Source of the DNA: Chthoniobacteraceae bacterium
GTDB lineage: Bacteria > Verrucomicrobiota > Verrucomicrobiia > Chthoniobacterales > Chthoniobacteraceae
DNA length: 52,895 bases
Assembly (NCBI GenBank): GCA_947449735.1
Contig: CANFTB010000034.1
Span: 1 to 52,895, forward strand
Direction: 5' to 3'
Shown here: positions 1-8,298 of the stretch, one piece after another
How positions within the stretch are numbered: the first letter of the stretch is position 1
Layout of the letters: every line of letters begins with the position of its first letter
Translations under genes and position numbers: made by a program
The notes under the pieces: generated by a model
Database searches by the model: none
What the model saw: only the letters and a program-made list of their open reading frames with translations
Told to the model about the DNA's origin: nothing

Positions 1-1
1 A

Positions 2-136
2 GAGGCTCCCAAAGCAGAGGCTCCCAAGGCAGAAGCTCCCAAGGCAGAAGCTCCCAAGGCAGAAGCTCCCAAGGCAGAAGCTCCCAAGGCAGAAGCTCCC
101 AAGGCAGAAGCTCCCAAGGCAGAAGCTCCCAAGGCA
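2..136 (+). repeat. 15-bp tandem repeat, nine copies, encoding EAPKA
   Basis: Nine head-to-tail copies of GAAGCTCCCAAGGCA fill bases 2-136. Only the first two copies vary, each having GAG for GAA, and the first also AAA for AAG. The period is a multiple of three, so copy-number change would keep the reading frame. The array encodes a Pro/Ala/Glu/Lys linker inside the sensory part of the cyclase and probably continues upstream of the window. Confidence 0.97.
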
Positions 137-2311
137 AGCGCTTCCGGATCATCGTCTGAAGATGCAGCACAGGCAGCCGGAGACGCCGAACCTGCCGCGC
201 CTCGCAAGTACAGCGACGCCCTCAAGCTGATGGGCAAGGGGCGCTGGCCGTTGCCTCGTGCCGTTTACTCCTACGCACTCGAACGTCTGTTTGAGATGGG
301 GGCCAAGGTGATCGTGATAGACATCCTTTACGTTTCCTCCCAGACATCCATGGACCCGCGCTTGAATGCGGCCCTTGACCGTTTGGACGAGGCCAAGCAG
401 TCCGTTGGAATTTCAGATGAAATCATCGGCGAGTTGGAGCGTGTTCTGGACGACGAAGGCGATCTGACGCCCGCGATCTATCTCGGGCTGCAGAGGCTTG
501 AGGCGGCCAAGGCTGGGCTCAAGCTTACGGACGTCCAGATGGCGCGCATCAAGCGGATCATCGAGCGCGAAGGAAAGCGCATTCTGGACGGGGACGAGCC
601 TTTCGCTGCTACCCTGGAAAGACACCGCGGCAAGGTGGTGCTCGCCTTCTCGAACAACAAGTCGGTCGATGAAAACGGCAAGGCGACGATTCAATTTTTG
701 AAGCCGAACCCGGTCCTCACTGAGGCGTTGGGGACGGATGGTTTGGGTTACGCGTTCTTCCAGCCGGATGTGGACGGCGTTGTCCGTCGCGTTGAAAGTT
801 ACACTTCCCAGTTCAAGGAGAGCAACATGGCCCACCTCCAGAGCGGGCCTGATGACTGGGCACGTTTTTCGCCGTTGGGAGTGACCAAGTTCACCGGGAA
901 AAAAGTGCCAGAGCAGCGCGAGATCATCAACTACCGCGGCGCCGCGGGAACTTTCGAGGTGATGCCGATCGAGGAGCTTTTCAGCGACTCGATTTTGAAG
1001 GCGGACCCCCGATATGAGGGTGGAAACCGGTTCAAGGACAAACTGGTCTATCTGGGACCGATTTCGGAAACCTTCCACGACGAGCACCGCACGCCGCTGG
1101 GCACAGAACCCGGGGTGGAGATTCACGCCAACTACGGAGCCGCATTGCTTGATGCGAAACCCATTTTAGAATTTCCGAGGAGCAAGGAAATCTGGGTATT
1201 GGTTGCAGCTTTACTTGTTTCGGCCGTGCTGCTGCTGGCGCTGGAGCGCGTGCTGCTTCGCTTGGCGCTCGGCTTGGGCGCGGTGGTGGCCTATGTGGTG
1301 GCCAGTTATATCATGTTTGCAAATCACCACGTGATGCTGCCCATGGTGGTGCCTCTTCTGGCGGTTGTCGCCGTTGGCGGTGTGATCACGATGTTCGACT
1401 TTATGATCGAACAGTTGGAAAAGGCGCATGTTCGCGGAGTGCTCGACAAGTATGTTTCGAGCAACGTTGCCAGCATGGTGATCAACCAGGGGGACACATT
1501 CGATCAGGCTTTGCGCGGACAAAACAAGGCCGTTAGCGTCCTATTCTCGGATATTCGCGGATTTACGTCGCTGTCGGAGTCGCGCACTCCCGAAATGCTG
1601 GTGGCCCAGTTGAACGAGTACTTCCTGCAGATGGTGGACCGGGTTCTTGGGCAGCAGGGGACCTTGCAGAAATTCATCGGGGACGCGATCATGGCGGTCT
1701 GGGGGGACACCCACTCGCTGGGGGTTGAGACGGACTGTCTCGGAGCGGTGCGGGCTGCGCTCAAGATGCGCGTTGCGCTGGCCGAGTTGAACGCCGGTTG
1801 GGAGCCAAACCCGGATCGTGAGGAACTGCACATCGGAGTGGGGATTAACCATGGCCACGTGGTTGTGGGTGAGCTTGGGCATCCGCAGCGTATGGAGTTC
1901 ACCTGTTTGGGTGACGGAGTGAATCTGGCGGCTCGACTGGAGAGTGCCACCAAGCAGTTCGGAGTCGACATCCTCGTTGCCGAGGAGGCTGAAAAGCTGA
2001 CCAAGGACAAGGTGGTGTACAGGCGTGTGGATCTTGCCGTGTTCAAGGGCAAGACGCAGCCGATCCTGGTCTTCACCCCGCTGGGTGAGGTGGGAATGGA
2101 TGTTCCCGCCTGGCTTGAAAAATACCACGCTGCCTTGGACCAGTTCCATCAGCGTCAGTTTACCGAGGCGAAGGCCGCCTTTGGCAGCGTGAACACGGAG
2201 ATGGGCGGGGACGATTATCTGTGCAAGATGTACCAGAAGCGCTGCGATCATTACCTGAGCGAGCCGCCGGCCGAGGGCTGGGATGGATCCTGGACCCTGA
2301 CGGAAAAATAG
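2..2311 (+). CDS. CHASE2-domain class III adenylate cyclase (5' end outside window)
   Basis: Makes cAMP from ATP at the inner face of the membrane, with a sensory CHASE2 domain outside. The frame is open from base 2, so the start, first membrane segment and beginning of CHASE2 lie upstream. The visible part opens with nine EAPKA pentapeptides, then CHASE2 sequence (GKGRWPLPR..., GAKVIVIDILY), about three membrane helices (roughly bases 1180-1420) and a C-terminal cyclase domain. The cyclase has both metal-binding aspartates (FSDIRGFT and KFIGDAIMAVWG), the adenine-selecting Lys before FIGD, Thr in FTCLGD, and the Asn and Arg of VNLAARLE. This residue set points to adenylate rather than guanylate cyclase. 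A helical tail of about 80 residues follows. The next gene lies close downstream on the same strand. Confidence 0.93.
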   Translation, partial: EAPKAEAPKAEAPKAEAPKAEAPKAEAPKAEAPKAEAPKAEAPKASASGSSSEDAAQAAGDAEPAAPRKYSDALKLMGKGRWPLPRAVYSYALERLFEMGAKVIVIDILYVSSQTSMDPRLNAALDRLDEAKQSVGISDEIIGELERVLDDEGDLTPAIYLGLQRLEAAKAGLKLTDVQMARIKRIIEREGKRILDGDEPFAATLERHRGKVVLAFSNNKSVDENGKATIQFLKPNPVLTEALGTDGLGYAFFQPDVDGVVRRVESYTSQFKESNMAHLQSGPDDWARFSPLGVTKFTGKKVPEQREIINYRGAAGTFEVMPIEELFSDSILKADPRYEGGNRFKDKLVYLGPISETFHDEHRTPLGTEPGVEIHANYGAALLDAKPILEFPRSKEIWVLVAALLVSAVLLLALERVLLRLALGLGAVVAYVVASYIMFANHHVMLPMVVPLLAVVAVGGVITMFDFMIEQLEKAHVRGVLDKYVSSNVASMVINQGDTFDQALRGQNKAVSVLFSDIRGFTSLSESRTPEMLVAQLNEYFLQMVDRVLGQQGTLQKFIGDAIMAVWGDTHSLGVETDCLGAVRAALKMRVALAELNAGWEPNPDREELHIGVGINHGHVVVGELGHPQRMEFTCLGDGVNLAARLESATKQFGVDILVAEEAEKLTKDKVVYRRVDLAVFKGKTQPILVFTPLGEVGMDVPAWLEKYHAALDQFHQRQFTEAKAAFGSVNTEMGGDDYLCKMYQKRCDHYLSEPPAEGWDGSWTLTEK

Positions 2312-2396
2312 AGATACCCACGGGAGCTAGGGGGCCCGGTGAGCCCTGCGTGTTTGTCGTTTGAGCAGAGGAGCAGTGTCGAGTTTACAGCAGAAT

Positions 2397-3566
2397 ATGA
2401 AATTCCATCCCGCCCTGAATAAAATCCGAGGACGCCTGCGAGTCAGCGGCCTGCACCTGCCTGTAGTGGTTCTGGCCCTTGCTTTGGCGGGCGGCGGTGT
2501 TTCTGCCGAGGCTCAGCAGACTGGTGCGGCGGCCGCCGAACAGGCTTCCCGTCAGGGTGAAGCAGTGAGGAGCCAGCAGCAGCTCCAAAAGCAGGCGGAG
2601 GATGAGCGTGCTAAGAAGGCTCCCTCCGAGGACGAACCACCCGAAACTTACCCTGGCGAGAATGACGATCTGGGGCCCCAAAAATTGCTGAAGAAAAAAA
2701 AGCGGAAGCCGCTTTTTGACTTTTCCAGCGACACGATGCTGACGTGGACGACGAATGCGCTTGCGGTGGGGAAGCAAAAGACTCTCGCGAGTGGCAGGAA
2801 AACAGATGCGGCGAGGGATTCTGGCGTTCTGGCGGAAACCCTGTCGCTCGCGTTTGCTCCGCAGCCGCTGGATATAGGCATCGGGAAGCTGGGAATCCGC
2901 GCGGGCTACCGCCAGCTGCTCTACGTCTATAACGCCCTTCAAAGTTCCACGCTTAACAAAAACAGCTTTGAAATGGGTACGGCTTTCGTCGGAACAAGCT
3001 TAACCTTTTTGGATAATTGGAACGCCTCGCTTGGTTCGGATTACAGTCGGATCCTCAAATTGTCGTCCCCGTCGAGGTCCCCATACAAACACACGTTTGA
3101 TGCGGGTGATTTTCAGGAGAGCTTTGTGGACTGGTCTCCCAACTGGTCGTTGATGCGCTCCATTAAGCTCTCCGAGAAACTCAGCATGATTGCGATGTAC
3201 AGCGGCGCCTATCATTTTACCGAGACGGACCCGGTAAACGGCACCAGGGACGGCAGTAATCGGAATGACAAACTGGACGACACTTTGATGGCCAGCCTCA
3301 TGTATTCCGTGAACTCCAAGTGGATGCTGCAACCCTCGTTCAGGTTCACCCACTCGTTGTACACGCAACCGAATGAGTTTCAGGTTCATCGCAGGGACAT
3401 CACCAGCTCTCCAGGCTTTTCGGTGATTTGGACTCCGGCTCCCCAGCTCTCATTCAGAGCATCGGCTGGAGGGGAGTTTCGGAAGTCCAACTTGAACGAC
3501 GGATCTGCGCCGGATTACAGGAAATTCGAGGCAGCAGTCGGGATTTCGGCGATGATCAAATTCTGA
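2397..3566 (+). CDS. Outer-membrane beta-barrel protein, unknown function
   Basis: I do not recognise a named family. From the ATG at 2397 the protein has a classic signal peptide (basic start, hydrophobic PVVVLALALAGG, cleavage near SAEA-QQ). A charged low-complexity stretch rich in Gln/Glu/Lys follows (about residues 40-105), then alternating aromatic/polar segments typical of outer-membrane strands, ending in Phe (SAMIKF), the usual barrel C-terminal signature. An in-frame TTG at 2361 and GTG at 2376 would add 12 or 7 residues. I prefer 2397 because it gives a normal signal peptide. It sits between the cyclase and a secreted propeller on the same strand, so an envelope-related operon is possible. 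Confidence 0.75.
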   Translation: MKFHPALNKIRGRLRVSGLHLPVVVLALALAGGGVSAEAQQTGAAAAEQASRQGEAVRSQQQLQKQAEDERAKKAPSEDEPPETYPGENDDLGPQKLLKKKKRKPLFDFSSDTMLTWTTNALAVGKQKTLASGRKTDAARDSGVLAETLSLAFAPQPLDIGIGKLGIRAGYRQLLYVYNALQSSTLNKNSFEMGTAFVGTSLTFLDNWNASLGSDYSRILKLSSPSRSPYKHTFDAGDFQESFVDWSPNWSLMRSIKLSEKLSMIAMYSGAYHFTETDPVNGTRDGSNRNDKLDDTLMASLMYSVNSKWMLQPSFRFTHSLYTQPNEFQVHRRDITSSPGFSVIWTPAPQLSFRASAGGEFRKSNLNDGSAPDYRKFEAAVGISAMIKF

Positions 3567-3609
3567 TTTTCAAGGTTTCGCCAGCTCATCTCTCGGTTAT
3601 TACTCCTTC

Positions 3610-4815
3610 GTGCGAAGGGTACCTCTAGTTTTTTTGGTCGGGCTTTCCTCGATAGCTGGGAAGCTTTTTGCCGCCGACTGGCTTCACTACCGCGGCCCGT
3701 CCGCTAATGGCGTAGCCTCGGAGTCTGTCAACCTGCCCCAATCGGGCGCTGCAAAGGTTCTCTGGCGCGCAAAGGTCGGGGTGGGAACGGCGTCCAGCGT
3801 CGTGGCGGGCGGGCGTCTTTACACCTCCGGTCACGAAGCCGGCTCCGAGTGGGTTCGGTGCCTGAACGCGGCCTCAGGCGCGGTCGTCTGGGCGCAGCAT
3901 TATCCGGTTTCCCTGGACCCCAATTTGTTCGAGGGCGGTTCGAGGTCCACCCCCACGATTTCTGGCGATGCTCTCTATGTGCTCAGCCATGAGGGACACG
4001 TGACTTGCCTTGATGCTTCGAGCGGCGCAGTCCGCTGGCAGAAGCATCTGGTGCGCGATTTTGGTGGTCGCAAGCCCGGTTGGGGCTTTTCCGGCGCGCC
4101 GCTCGTGGACGGTTCGCGTGTTATTGTAGACTGCGGCGGGAGTTCCTCGTCGACCGTGGCCTTGGACGCACGCTCCGGACAGTTGCTGTGGAAAAGCGGC
4201 GGCGACCCGGCGGGATACGCTTCTCCGTTGATATTGGATGTTGATGGCCGCCGGACGCTTGTGCTGCTTAAGGGCGGTGCTCTCGTCGGACTGGACCCGG
4301 AGAATGGCGCGCAGTGGTGGCGCCATCCCTGGAGCACGAGTTACGATGTCAACGCGGCGACGCCTGTTCAGGTGGCTCCGAACCGTCTTTTGATCTCCTC
4401 GGGCTACAATGCGGGCGCGGCAGTGGTGGAAGTTTCAGGAGGGCGCACGCAGGAGGTGTGGCGGACTAAGAACCTGCGCTGCCACATCAATTCGCCGGTG
4501 CTTTGGGGAGACGTGGTGTTCGGCGTCGACGGAAACACCGGGGGAGGGAACCTGGTTTGTCTCGACGTGGCCACGGGGGAGCGCCGCTGGGAGGAAAAAA
4601 GCGTGAAAGGCGGGGCCGTGATCGCGGCCGGCGGACGCTTGATCTCTGTCTCTGAAAAAGGCGATTTGATCTTTGCGGAGGCCCGAGGCGATGCATTCCG
4701 CCAACTGGGCCGCCAGACGGTCCTTACCCAGCGCACTTGGGCCCAGCCGGTCCTTTCAGGCGGGCGCATTTTCCTTCGCGACAACCAGGGCAACATGGTC
4801 TGCCTCGGCTTGTAG
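3610..4815 (+). CDS. Secreted PQQ-like beta-propeller repeat protein
   Basis: A quinoprotein-type beta-propeller of 401 residues. A short signal peptide (VPLVFLVGLSSIAGKLFA) is followed by ADWLHYRGP, the usual opening of this family, and then repeated blades of the form SGAVVWAQHY, SGAVRWQKHL, SGQLLWKSGG, NGAQWWRHPW and TGERRWEEK. Members in Verrucomicrobiota and Planctomycetota are mostly uncharacterised exported proteins, and the fold alone does not show that PQQ is bound. I see no catalytic dehydrogenase motif. The start is GTG at 3610 without a Shine-Dalgarno sequence; the signal peptide supports it. Confidence 0.85.
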   Translation: MRRVPLVFLVGLSSIAGKLFAADWLHYRGPSANGVASESVNLPQSGAAKVLWRAKVGVGTASSVVAGGRLYTSGHEAGSEWVRCLNAASGAVVWAQHYPVSLDPNLFEGGSRSTPTISGDALYVLSHEGHVTCLDASSGAVRWQKHLVRDFGGRKPGWGFSGAPLVDGSRVIVDCGGSSSSTVALDARSGQLLWKSGGDPAGYASPLILDVDGRRTLVLLKGGALVGLDPENGAQWWRHPWSTSYDVNAATPVQVAPNRLLISSGYNAGAAVVEVSGGRTQEVWRTKNLRCHINSPVLWGDVVFGVDGNTGGGNLVCLDVATGERRWEEKSVKGGAVIAAGGRLISVSEKGDLIFAEARGDAFRQLGRQTVLTQRTWAQPVLSGGRIFLRDNQGNMVCLGL

Positions 4816-4874
4816 AGCCCCCCGAACCGGGCTCGACGGCGGCTTGGAAACGAAGCCCGCGCCGCGCGCCTGCG

Positions 4875-5234
4875 TCATCCCAGCCGGAAACGGACTTCGC
4901 GGATGGTGCCTTTGCCAAAACGTTCCTGCAGTTTGAGAAGGAGGGTGCGTTTCCAAACTCTTTCGAGTTCGAAATGTACCGTCGGCTGCAGCACATGCAC
5001 GACTAGAACCCCCTGGTTGAGCCCTGCGGGAGAGGCGTGGGTCGCGAGAAAGTCTCCCACTACATCCTTCCAAGCAGCCTTGATTTCATCCTCCCGGATG
5101 CGCTGGTTGAGCCCCAGGCTGCCGAGGAGTTTCTCGACGAGGGGTCCGGCTGTTTTGGCCGTTTCCTTTGGAAAGCCCTCGTCTGGGAGCCCCCGCCATT
5201 CGGCTATGACTCTTGAGCGGATGTTCGGTTTCAT
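4875..5234 (-). CDS. DUF721 (DciA-like) protein
   Basis: A 119-residue protein of the DUF721 family, whose best-studied members (DciA) act in loading the replicative helicase. The family pattern is visible: EIKAAWKDVVGDFLATHASP followed by beta-rich LVVHVLQPTVHFELE and a final REVRFRLG. Many family members carry a second helical domain, and here an N-terminal helical stretch of about 50 residues precedes the core. The ATG at 5234 was chosen because the open frame upstream of it overlaps the ferredoxin in another frame. A terminator lies just upstream, so this gene probably has its own promoter. Confidence 0.75.
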   Translation of the reverse strand: MKPNIRSRVIAEWRGLPDEGFPKETAKTAGPLVEKLLGSLGLNQRIREDEIKAAWKDVVGDFLATHASPAGLNQGVLVVHVLQPTVHFELERVWKRTLLLKLQERFGKGTIREVRFRLG

Positions 5235-5241
5235 GAGGCCC

Positions 5242-5274
5242 AAAAAAAGCCCCGCATTTTGAATGTGCGAGGCT
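5242..5274 (-). terminator. Rho-independent terminator after the ferredoxin gene
   Basis: On the minus strand AGCCTCGCA and TGCGGGGCT form a 9-bp stem with one T-G pair around a short loop, followed directly by seven T. It lies 40 bp past the ferredoxin stop and just ahead of the next minus-strand start. Confidence 0.85.
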
Positions 5275-5313
5275 TCTGAAAATTGGCGGCGAACTTTCGC
5301 GCTCTGTGGGGGA

Positions 5314-5547
5314 TTACTCTCCGTCGTCTCCGATGGCCTCGACGGGGCAGCCTTCCATGGCCTCCTTGCAGAGGGTAACCTCCTCGGGGGTTTCGGGCTG
5401 TTTAAAAAGGTAGGAGTGGCCCCCGTCGTCGTCCCGTTTGAAGTTGGCGGGCGCCGTTTCGCGGCAAAGATCGCAGTCGATGCACTGGTCGTCGACATAG
5501 AAGGCGCCCTGAGTATTTTGAGAGTAGCGGTTGGATGCGTCGGCCAT
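5314..5547 (-). CDS. Single-cluster [4Fe-4S] ferredoxin
   Basis: A 77-residue soluble electron carrier. Three cysteines are in CIDCDLC (C22, C25, C28) and the remote ligand is in GCPVEAI (C67), the pattern for one [4Fe-4S] cluster; C60 is extra and could form a disulfide. The chain is acidic, as usual for the family. It is transcribed divergently from mqnC, a radical SAM enzyme that needs an electron donor, so a link is attractive but unproved. The ATG at 5547 gives a normal length for the family. Confidence 0.9.
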   Translation of the reverse strand: MADASNRYSQNTQGAFYVDDQCIDCDLCRETAPANFKRDDDGGHSYLFKQPETPEEVTLCKEAMEGCPVEAIGDDGE

Positions 5548-5659
5548 GGCGTGTTGAATAGTGAAAGGGAGATGGACATTAAAACCAGCGGACGGCGTTG
5601 CAAACCTTTTTTGAGCCTGTTGCCCGCTTCCTGCGCTGCTTTCCGGGCCACGGTTGGAT

Positions 5660-5678
5660 GGACTCGCACGCCGAGTCC
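5660..5678. promoter_or_regulatory. Inverted repeat in the ferredoxin/mqnC divergent region
   Basis: GGACTCG and CGAGTCC form a perfect 7-bp dyad around a 5-bp centre (CACGC). It lies between a weak -35-like TGGACT (5659-5664) and a -10-like TAAGGT (5682-5687) in front of mqnC, so a bound dimer could block that promoter. It could also be a chance hairpin. Confidence 0.4.
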
Positions 5679-5696
5679 GGATAAGGTTTTTGAACG

Positions 5697-6845
5697 ATGA
5701 GCGCGGGTACACACTCCAATCCTGAAATGAACGCCAACAGCGATGCAGAACTTTCGGAACTGGTGGACAAGGTGATTTCCGGCGCGCGGGTTTCGGATGC
5801 CGAGGCGCTTCTGCTCTACAAACTGCCGCTGAACGAGCTCGGCGCACTGGCGGACCACAGGCGCAACCTCGCCAAGGGCGCTGCCTATGCGGGCACGGGG
5901 GACCGTGTGGTGACCTACATTGTGGACAGAAACGTGAACTACACGAACGTGTGCAACGTGTACTGCAAGTTTTGTGCGTTTTACCGCACGGAAAAGGACG
6001 CCGATCACTACGTGCTCAGCCACGCCGAGCTCGAGGAAAAGCTGGGCGAACTGAGCGAGATCGGCGGGGTGCAGGTGCTCTTGCAGGGCGGGCATCACCC
6101 AAGGCTCGGAATCTCGCATTACCTTGAGATGCTGTCTTTTATCCGTGGACGGTTTCCCGCGATCAACATTCACGGATTTTCACCACCGGAGTTTCACCAC
6201 TTTTCGCAGGTGTTTGAGATGCCTGTCGCGGAGGTGATCCGGCGCTTCAAGGAGGCCGGGCTTGGTTCCATTCCGGGAGGTGGCGGGGAGATTCTTGTGG
6301 ACCGGGTACGCAACCGGATTTCACCCCTCAAAGCAAACAGCGACCAGTGGCTTGGCGTGATGGAGGCGGCTCACGAGCAGGGCTTGAAATCGAGCGCCAC
6401 TATGATGTTCGGCCACGTGGAAACGCTCGAGGAACGGGTGGAGCACCTCCGCCGCTTGCGCGAGCTTCAGGACCGGACCGGCGGCTTCACCGCCTTCATC
6501 TGCTGGACATTTCAGCCAGACAACACAGTGCTCAAGGCGAAGCCCGTGGGTTCCTCGGAGTATCTCAGGATGCAGGCCCTTTCCCGCATCTATCTGGACA
6601 ACATAGACAACATCCAGAGCAGCTGGGTCACCCAGGGGCCGAAAATCGGGCAGCTCGCCCTCAAATACGGCGCGAACGATTTCGGGTCCGTGATGATGGA
6701 GGAAAACGTGGTTTCCAAGGCGGGGACAAGTTTTAGGCTGCAGGCGGAGGAGATCGAGCGCCTCATCTCGGAGGCAGGATACGAGCCGCGGCGCCGCAAC
6801 ACCTGGTACGAGCTCATGCCTGCAGACGCGCCGGCTTTTGTTTGA
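5697..6845 (+). CDS. mqnC: Dehypoxanthine futalosine cyclase (radical SAM)
   Basis: Catalyses a radical cyclisation in the futalosine route to menaquinone. The radical SAM cysteines are in CNVYCKFC, flanked by the family's DRNVNYTN and CAFYR. GGVQVLLQGGHHP, HGFSPPEFHHF, GSIPGGGGEILVDRVR and TMMFGHVET match MqnC rather than its paralogue MqnE. The length of 382 is normal. Finding mqnC implies that menaquinone is made by the futalosine pathway, although no other mqn gene is in this window. The N-terminal 10 residues are optional because an in-frame ATG follows at 5727. Confidence 0.95.
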   Translation: MSAGTHSNPEMNANSDAELSELVDKVISGARVSDAEALLLYKLPLNELGALADHRRNLAKGAAYAGTGDRVVTYIVDRNVNYTNVCNVYCKFCAFYRTEKDADHYVLSHAELEEKLGELSEIGGVQVLLQGGHHPRLGISHYLEMLSFIRGRFPAINIHGFSPPEFHHFSQVFEMPVAEVIRRFKEAGLGSIPGGGGEILVDRVRNRISPLKANSDQWLGVMEAAHEQGLKSSATMMFGHVETLEERVEHLRRLRELQDRTGGFTAFICWTFQPDNTVLKAKPVGSSEYLRMQALSRIYLDNIDNIQSSWVTQGPKIGQLALKYGANDFGSVMMEENVVSKAGTSFRLQAEEIERLISEAGYEPRRRNTWYELMPADAPAFV

Positions 6846-6910
6846 AGACCGGGGGACTGTAAGGCATTTCCCCGCGCAATCTTCGCTTACGCTGGGGAAG
6901 GACCGTCTTC
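6844..6910. terminator. Imperfect inverted repeat between convergent genes
   Basis: GAAGAC (6844-6849) pairs with GTCTTC (6905-6910), and an inner TTCCCC pairs with GGGGAA. It sits in the convergent gap between mqnC and the rsmA fusion and could end transcription both ways. There is no T-run on either side, so this is only a candidate. Confidence 0.35.
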
Positions 6911-6928
6911 GCCCGAAAAACCAGCCCC

Positions 6929-8284
6929 TCAGGCCGACGGGGGTTGGAGAGTCTTGAGCCAGGCTTTCCAGCAAATCAGGAAACCCGGAGCGAAGTCGCC
7001 CGGCCGGGCGGCGATCCAACGTTCAAGTTGTTCCCTCGTGAACCACGCGCCGCATTCAATCTCGGCGGGCGGAAGGTGGAAGGGCCCCTCGTGCAAGGCA
7101 CGGTAGAGGCCCACAAATTCATCCCCAGTTTCCTTGCATGCGCCGATGCGGGTCACGAGATGCACAGGGGCGCTGACGCCCAGTTCCTCCTCCAATTCGC
7201 GAGGTGCTGTTTCGTCGTAAGACTGGCCTGCGTTCACGTGGCCCGCTGCGCTTGAATCCCACACGAGCGGACAGATGTCCTTCCAGCGGGAACGTTTCTG
7301 GAGGAAGAGTTCGCCCCGCTTGTTGAATACGAACACGTGCACAGCGCGGTGGCGCAGCTTTTGGCGGTGCACTTCAAAGCGGGTGTTCTGACCGACGACC
7401 CGGTCCTCTTCGTCCACGACATCAAAGATTTCACCGTGGACGTCCTGGGCTCCTGTCGCCGGGTCTGGAGCTGCGCTCTGTCCGTTCCAGGAGGCAAGCC
7501 GGCACCACTGGGCGAGCGAGAGAGATTCAGCGCGGGCGGTGGCTGGAACTCCAAGCGCCGCCGCGGCGTCTGGCCAGTCCGGCACCTCCCCGCCCAGCAG
7601 CTTTCCGAGCTGTTTGCGGCGTTGGGAAAAACCAAGCTTCACCAGTTTCTCAAAACGGCCGCCCTCGCACGCCGGGAGTTCACCTGGCAGGCGCGGAGTC
7701 ATCAGGACCACTGCGGAATCCACTTTTGGCACGGGAAGGAAAACAGATCCGGGCAGGGTGCGCAGGAGCCGGACCTTCCACCGGCGGCCGATGAGCAGGG
7801 TGGGTCCTCCAAAGTCCTTGCCTCCGGGATCAGCTGCGATCCGTTCTGCAAGTTCTTTTTGCAGTGTGAAAAGCATCAGCGTCGCCGGGCAGGTCACCGC
7901 CGTGAAGTTGAACAAGATCTGGCTGGAAACGTAGTAGGGCAGGTTGCCGAAAATCTTCAGAGGTCCGCCGGGCAGGAGTGTTCTGGTATCGAATTCGCAT
8001 GCGTCTTGGTGGACAACACGAAGGTCGGGGTAACGCTCTTCGAGGAAACCAATCAGACGGTCGTCCTTCTCGATCAGGATGCCGTTTTTGGAACGTTCGA
8101 GTGCAAAGTTGGTGAGGGCGCCGAGTCCCGGTCCAATCTCCAGCCAGCGATCTCCCGGTGCAAGTTCGAGGCAGGATATGATCCAGTCCGCCAGGTTTTT
8201 ATCGTGGAGGAAATTCTGCCCCAGACTTTTGGTTGGGGCGTGGTTGAGTTCGCGCAGAGCGGACTGCAGTTCGGAGAGTTTCAA
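6929..8284 (-). CDS. rsmA: RsmA/KsgA 16S rRNA dimethyltransferase fused to a Nudix hydrolase
   Basis: Residues 1 to about 268 are RsmA, which dimethylates two adjacent adenines near the 3' end of 16S rRNA: KSLGQNFLHD, the SAM loop EIGPGLG, and the catalytic NLPYYVS. After a short Ala/Pro linker, residues about 282-451 are a Nudix domain of the IDI/YfcD-like type (HRAVHVFVFNKRGELFLQKRS). Its Nudix box is complete except that the first Glu is Gln354 (GHVNAGQ then PRELEEELG). No stop or plausible restart separates the two parts. The start is uncertain: the TTG at 8284 gives the usual RsmA N-terminus, while an ATG at 8389 would overlap uppP by about 90 bp. Confidence 0.9.
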   Translation of the reverse strand: MKLSELQSALRELNHAPTKSLGQNFLHDKNLADWIISCLELAPGDRWLEIGPGLGALTNFALERSKNGILIEKDDRLIGFLEERYPDLRVVHQDACEFDTRTLLPGGPLKIFGNLPYYVSSQILFNFTAVTCPATLMLFTLQKELAERIAADPGGKDFGGPTLLIGRRWKVRLLRTLPGSVFLPVPKVDSAVVLMTPRLPGELPACEGGRFEKLVKLGFSQRRKQLGKLLGGEVPDWPDAAAALGVPATARAESLSLAQWCRLASWNGQSAAPDPATGAQDVHGEIFDVVDEEDRVVGQNTRFEVHRQKLRHRAVHVFVFNKRGELFLQKRSRWKDICPLVWDSSAAGHVNAGQSYDETAPRELEEELGVSAPVHLVTRIGACKETGDEFVGLYRALHEGPFHLPPAEIECGAWFTREQLERWIAARPGDFAPGFLICWKAWLKTLQPPSA

Positions 8285-8298
8285 CGGTAGGAAGAGGT

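Noticed and set aside
2..136. CRISPR array
   Set aside because: The 15-bp units are directly abutting with no spacers and are in frame within a gene.
413..1126. Minus-strand open frame (237 codons)
   Set aside because: Antisense to the CHASE2 part of the cyclase; shadow of codon bias.
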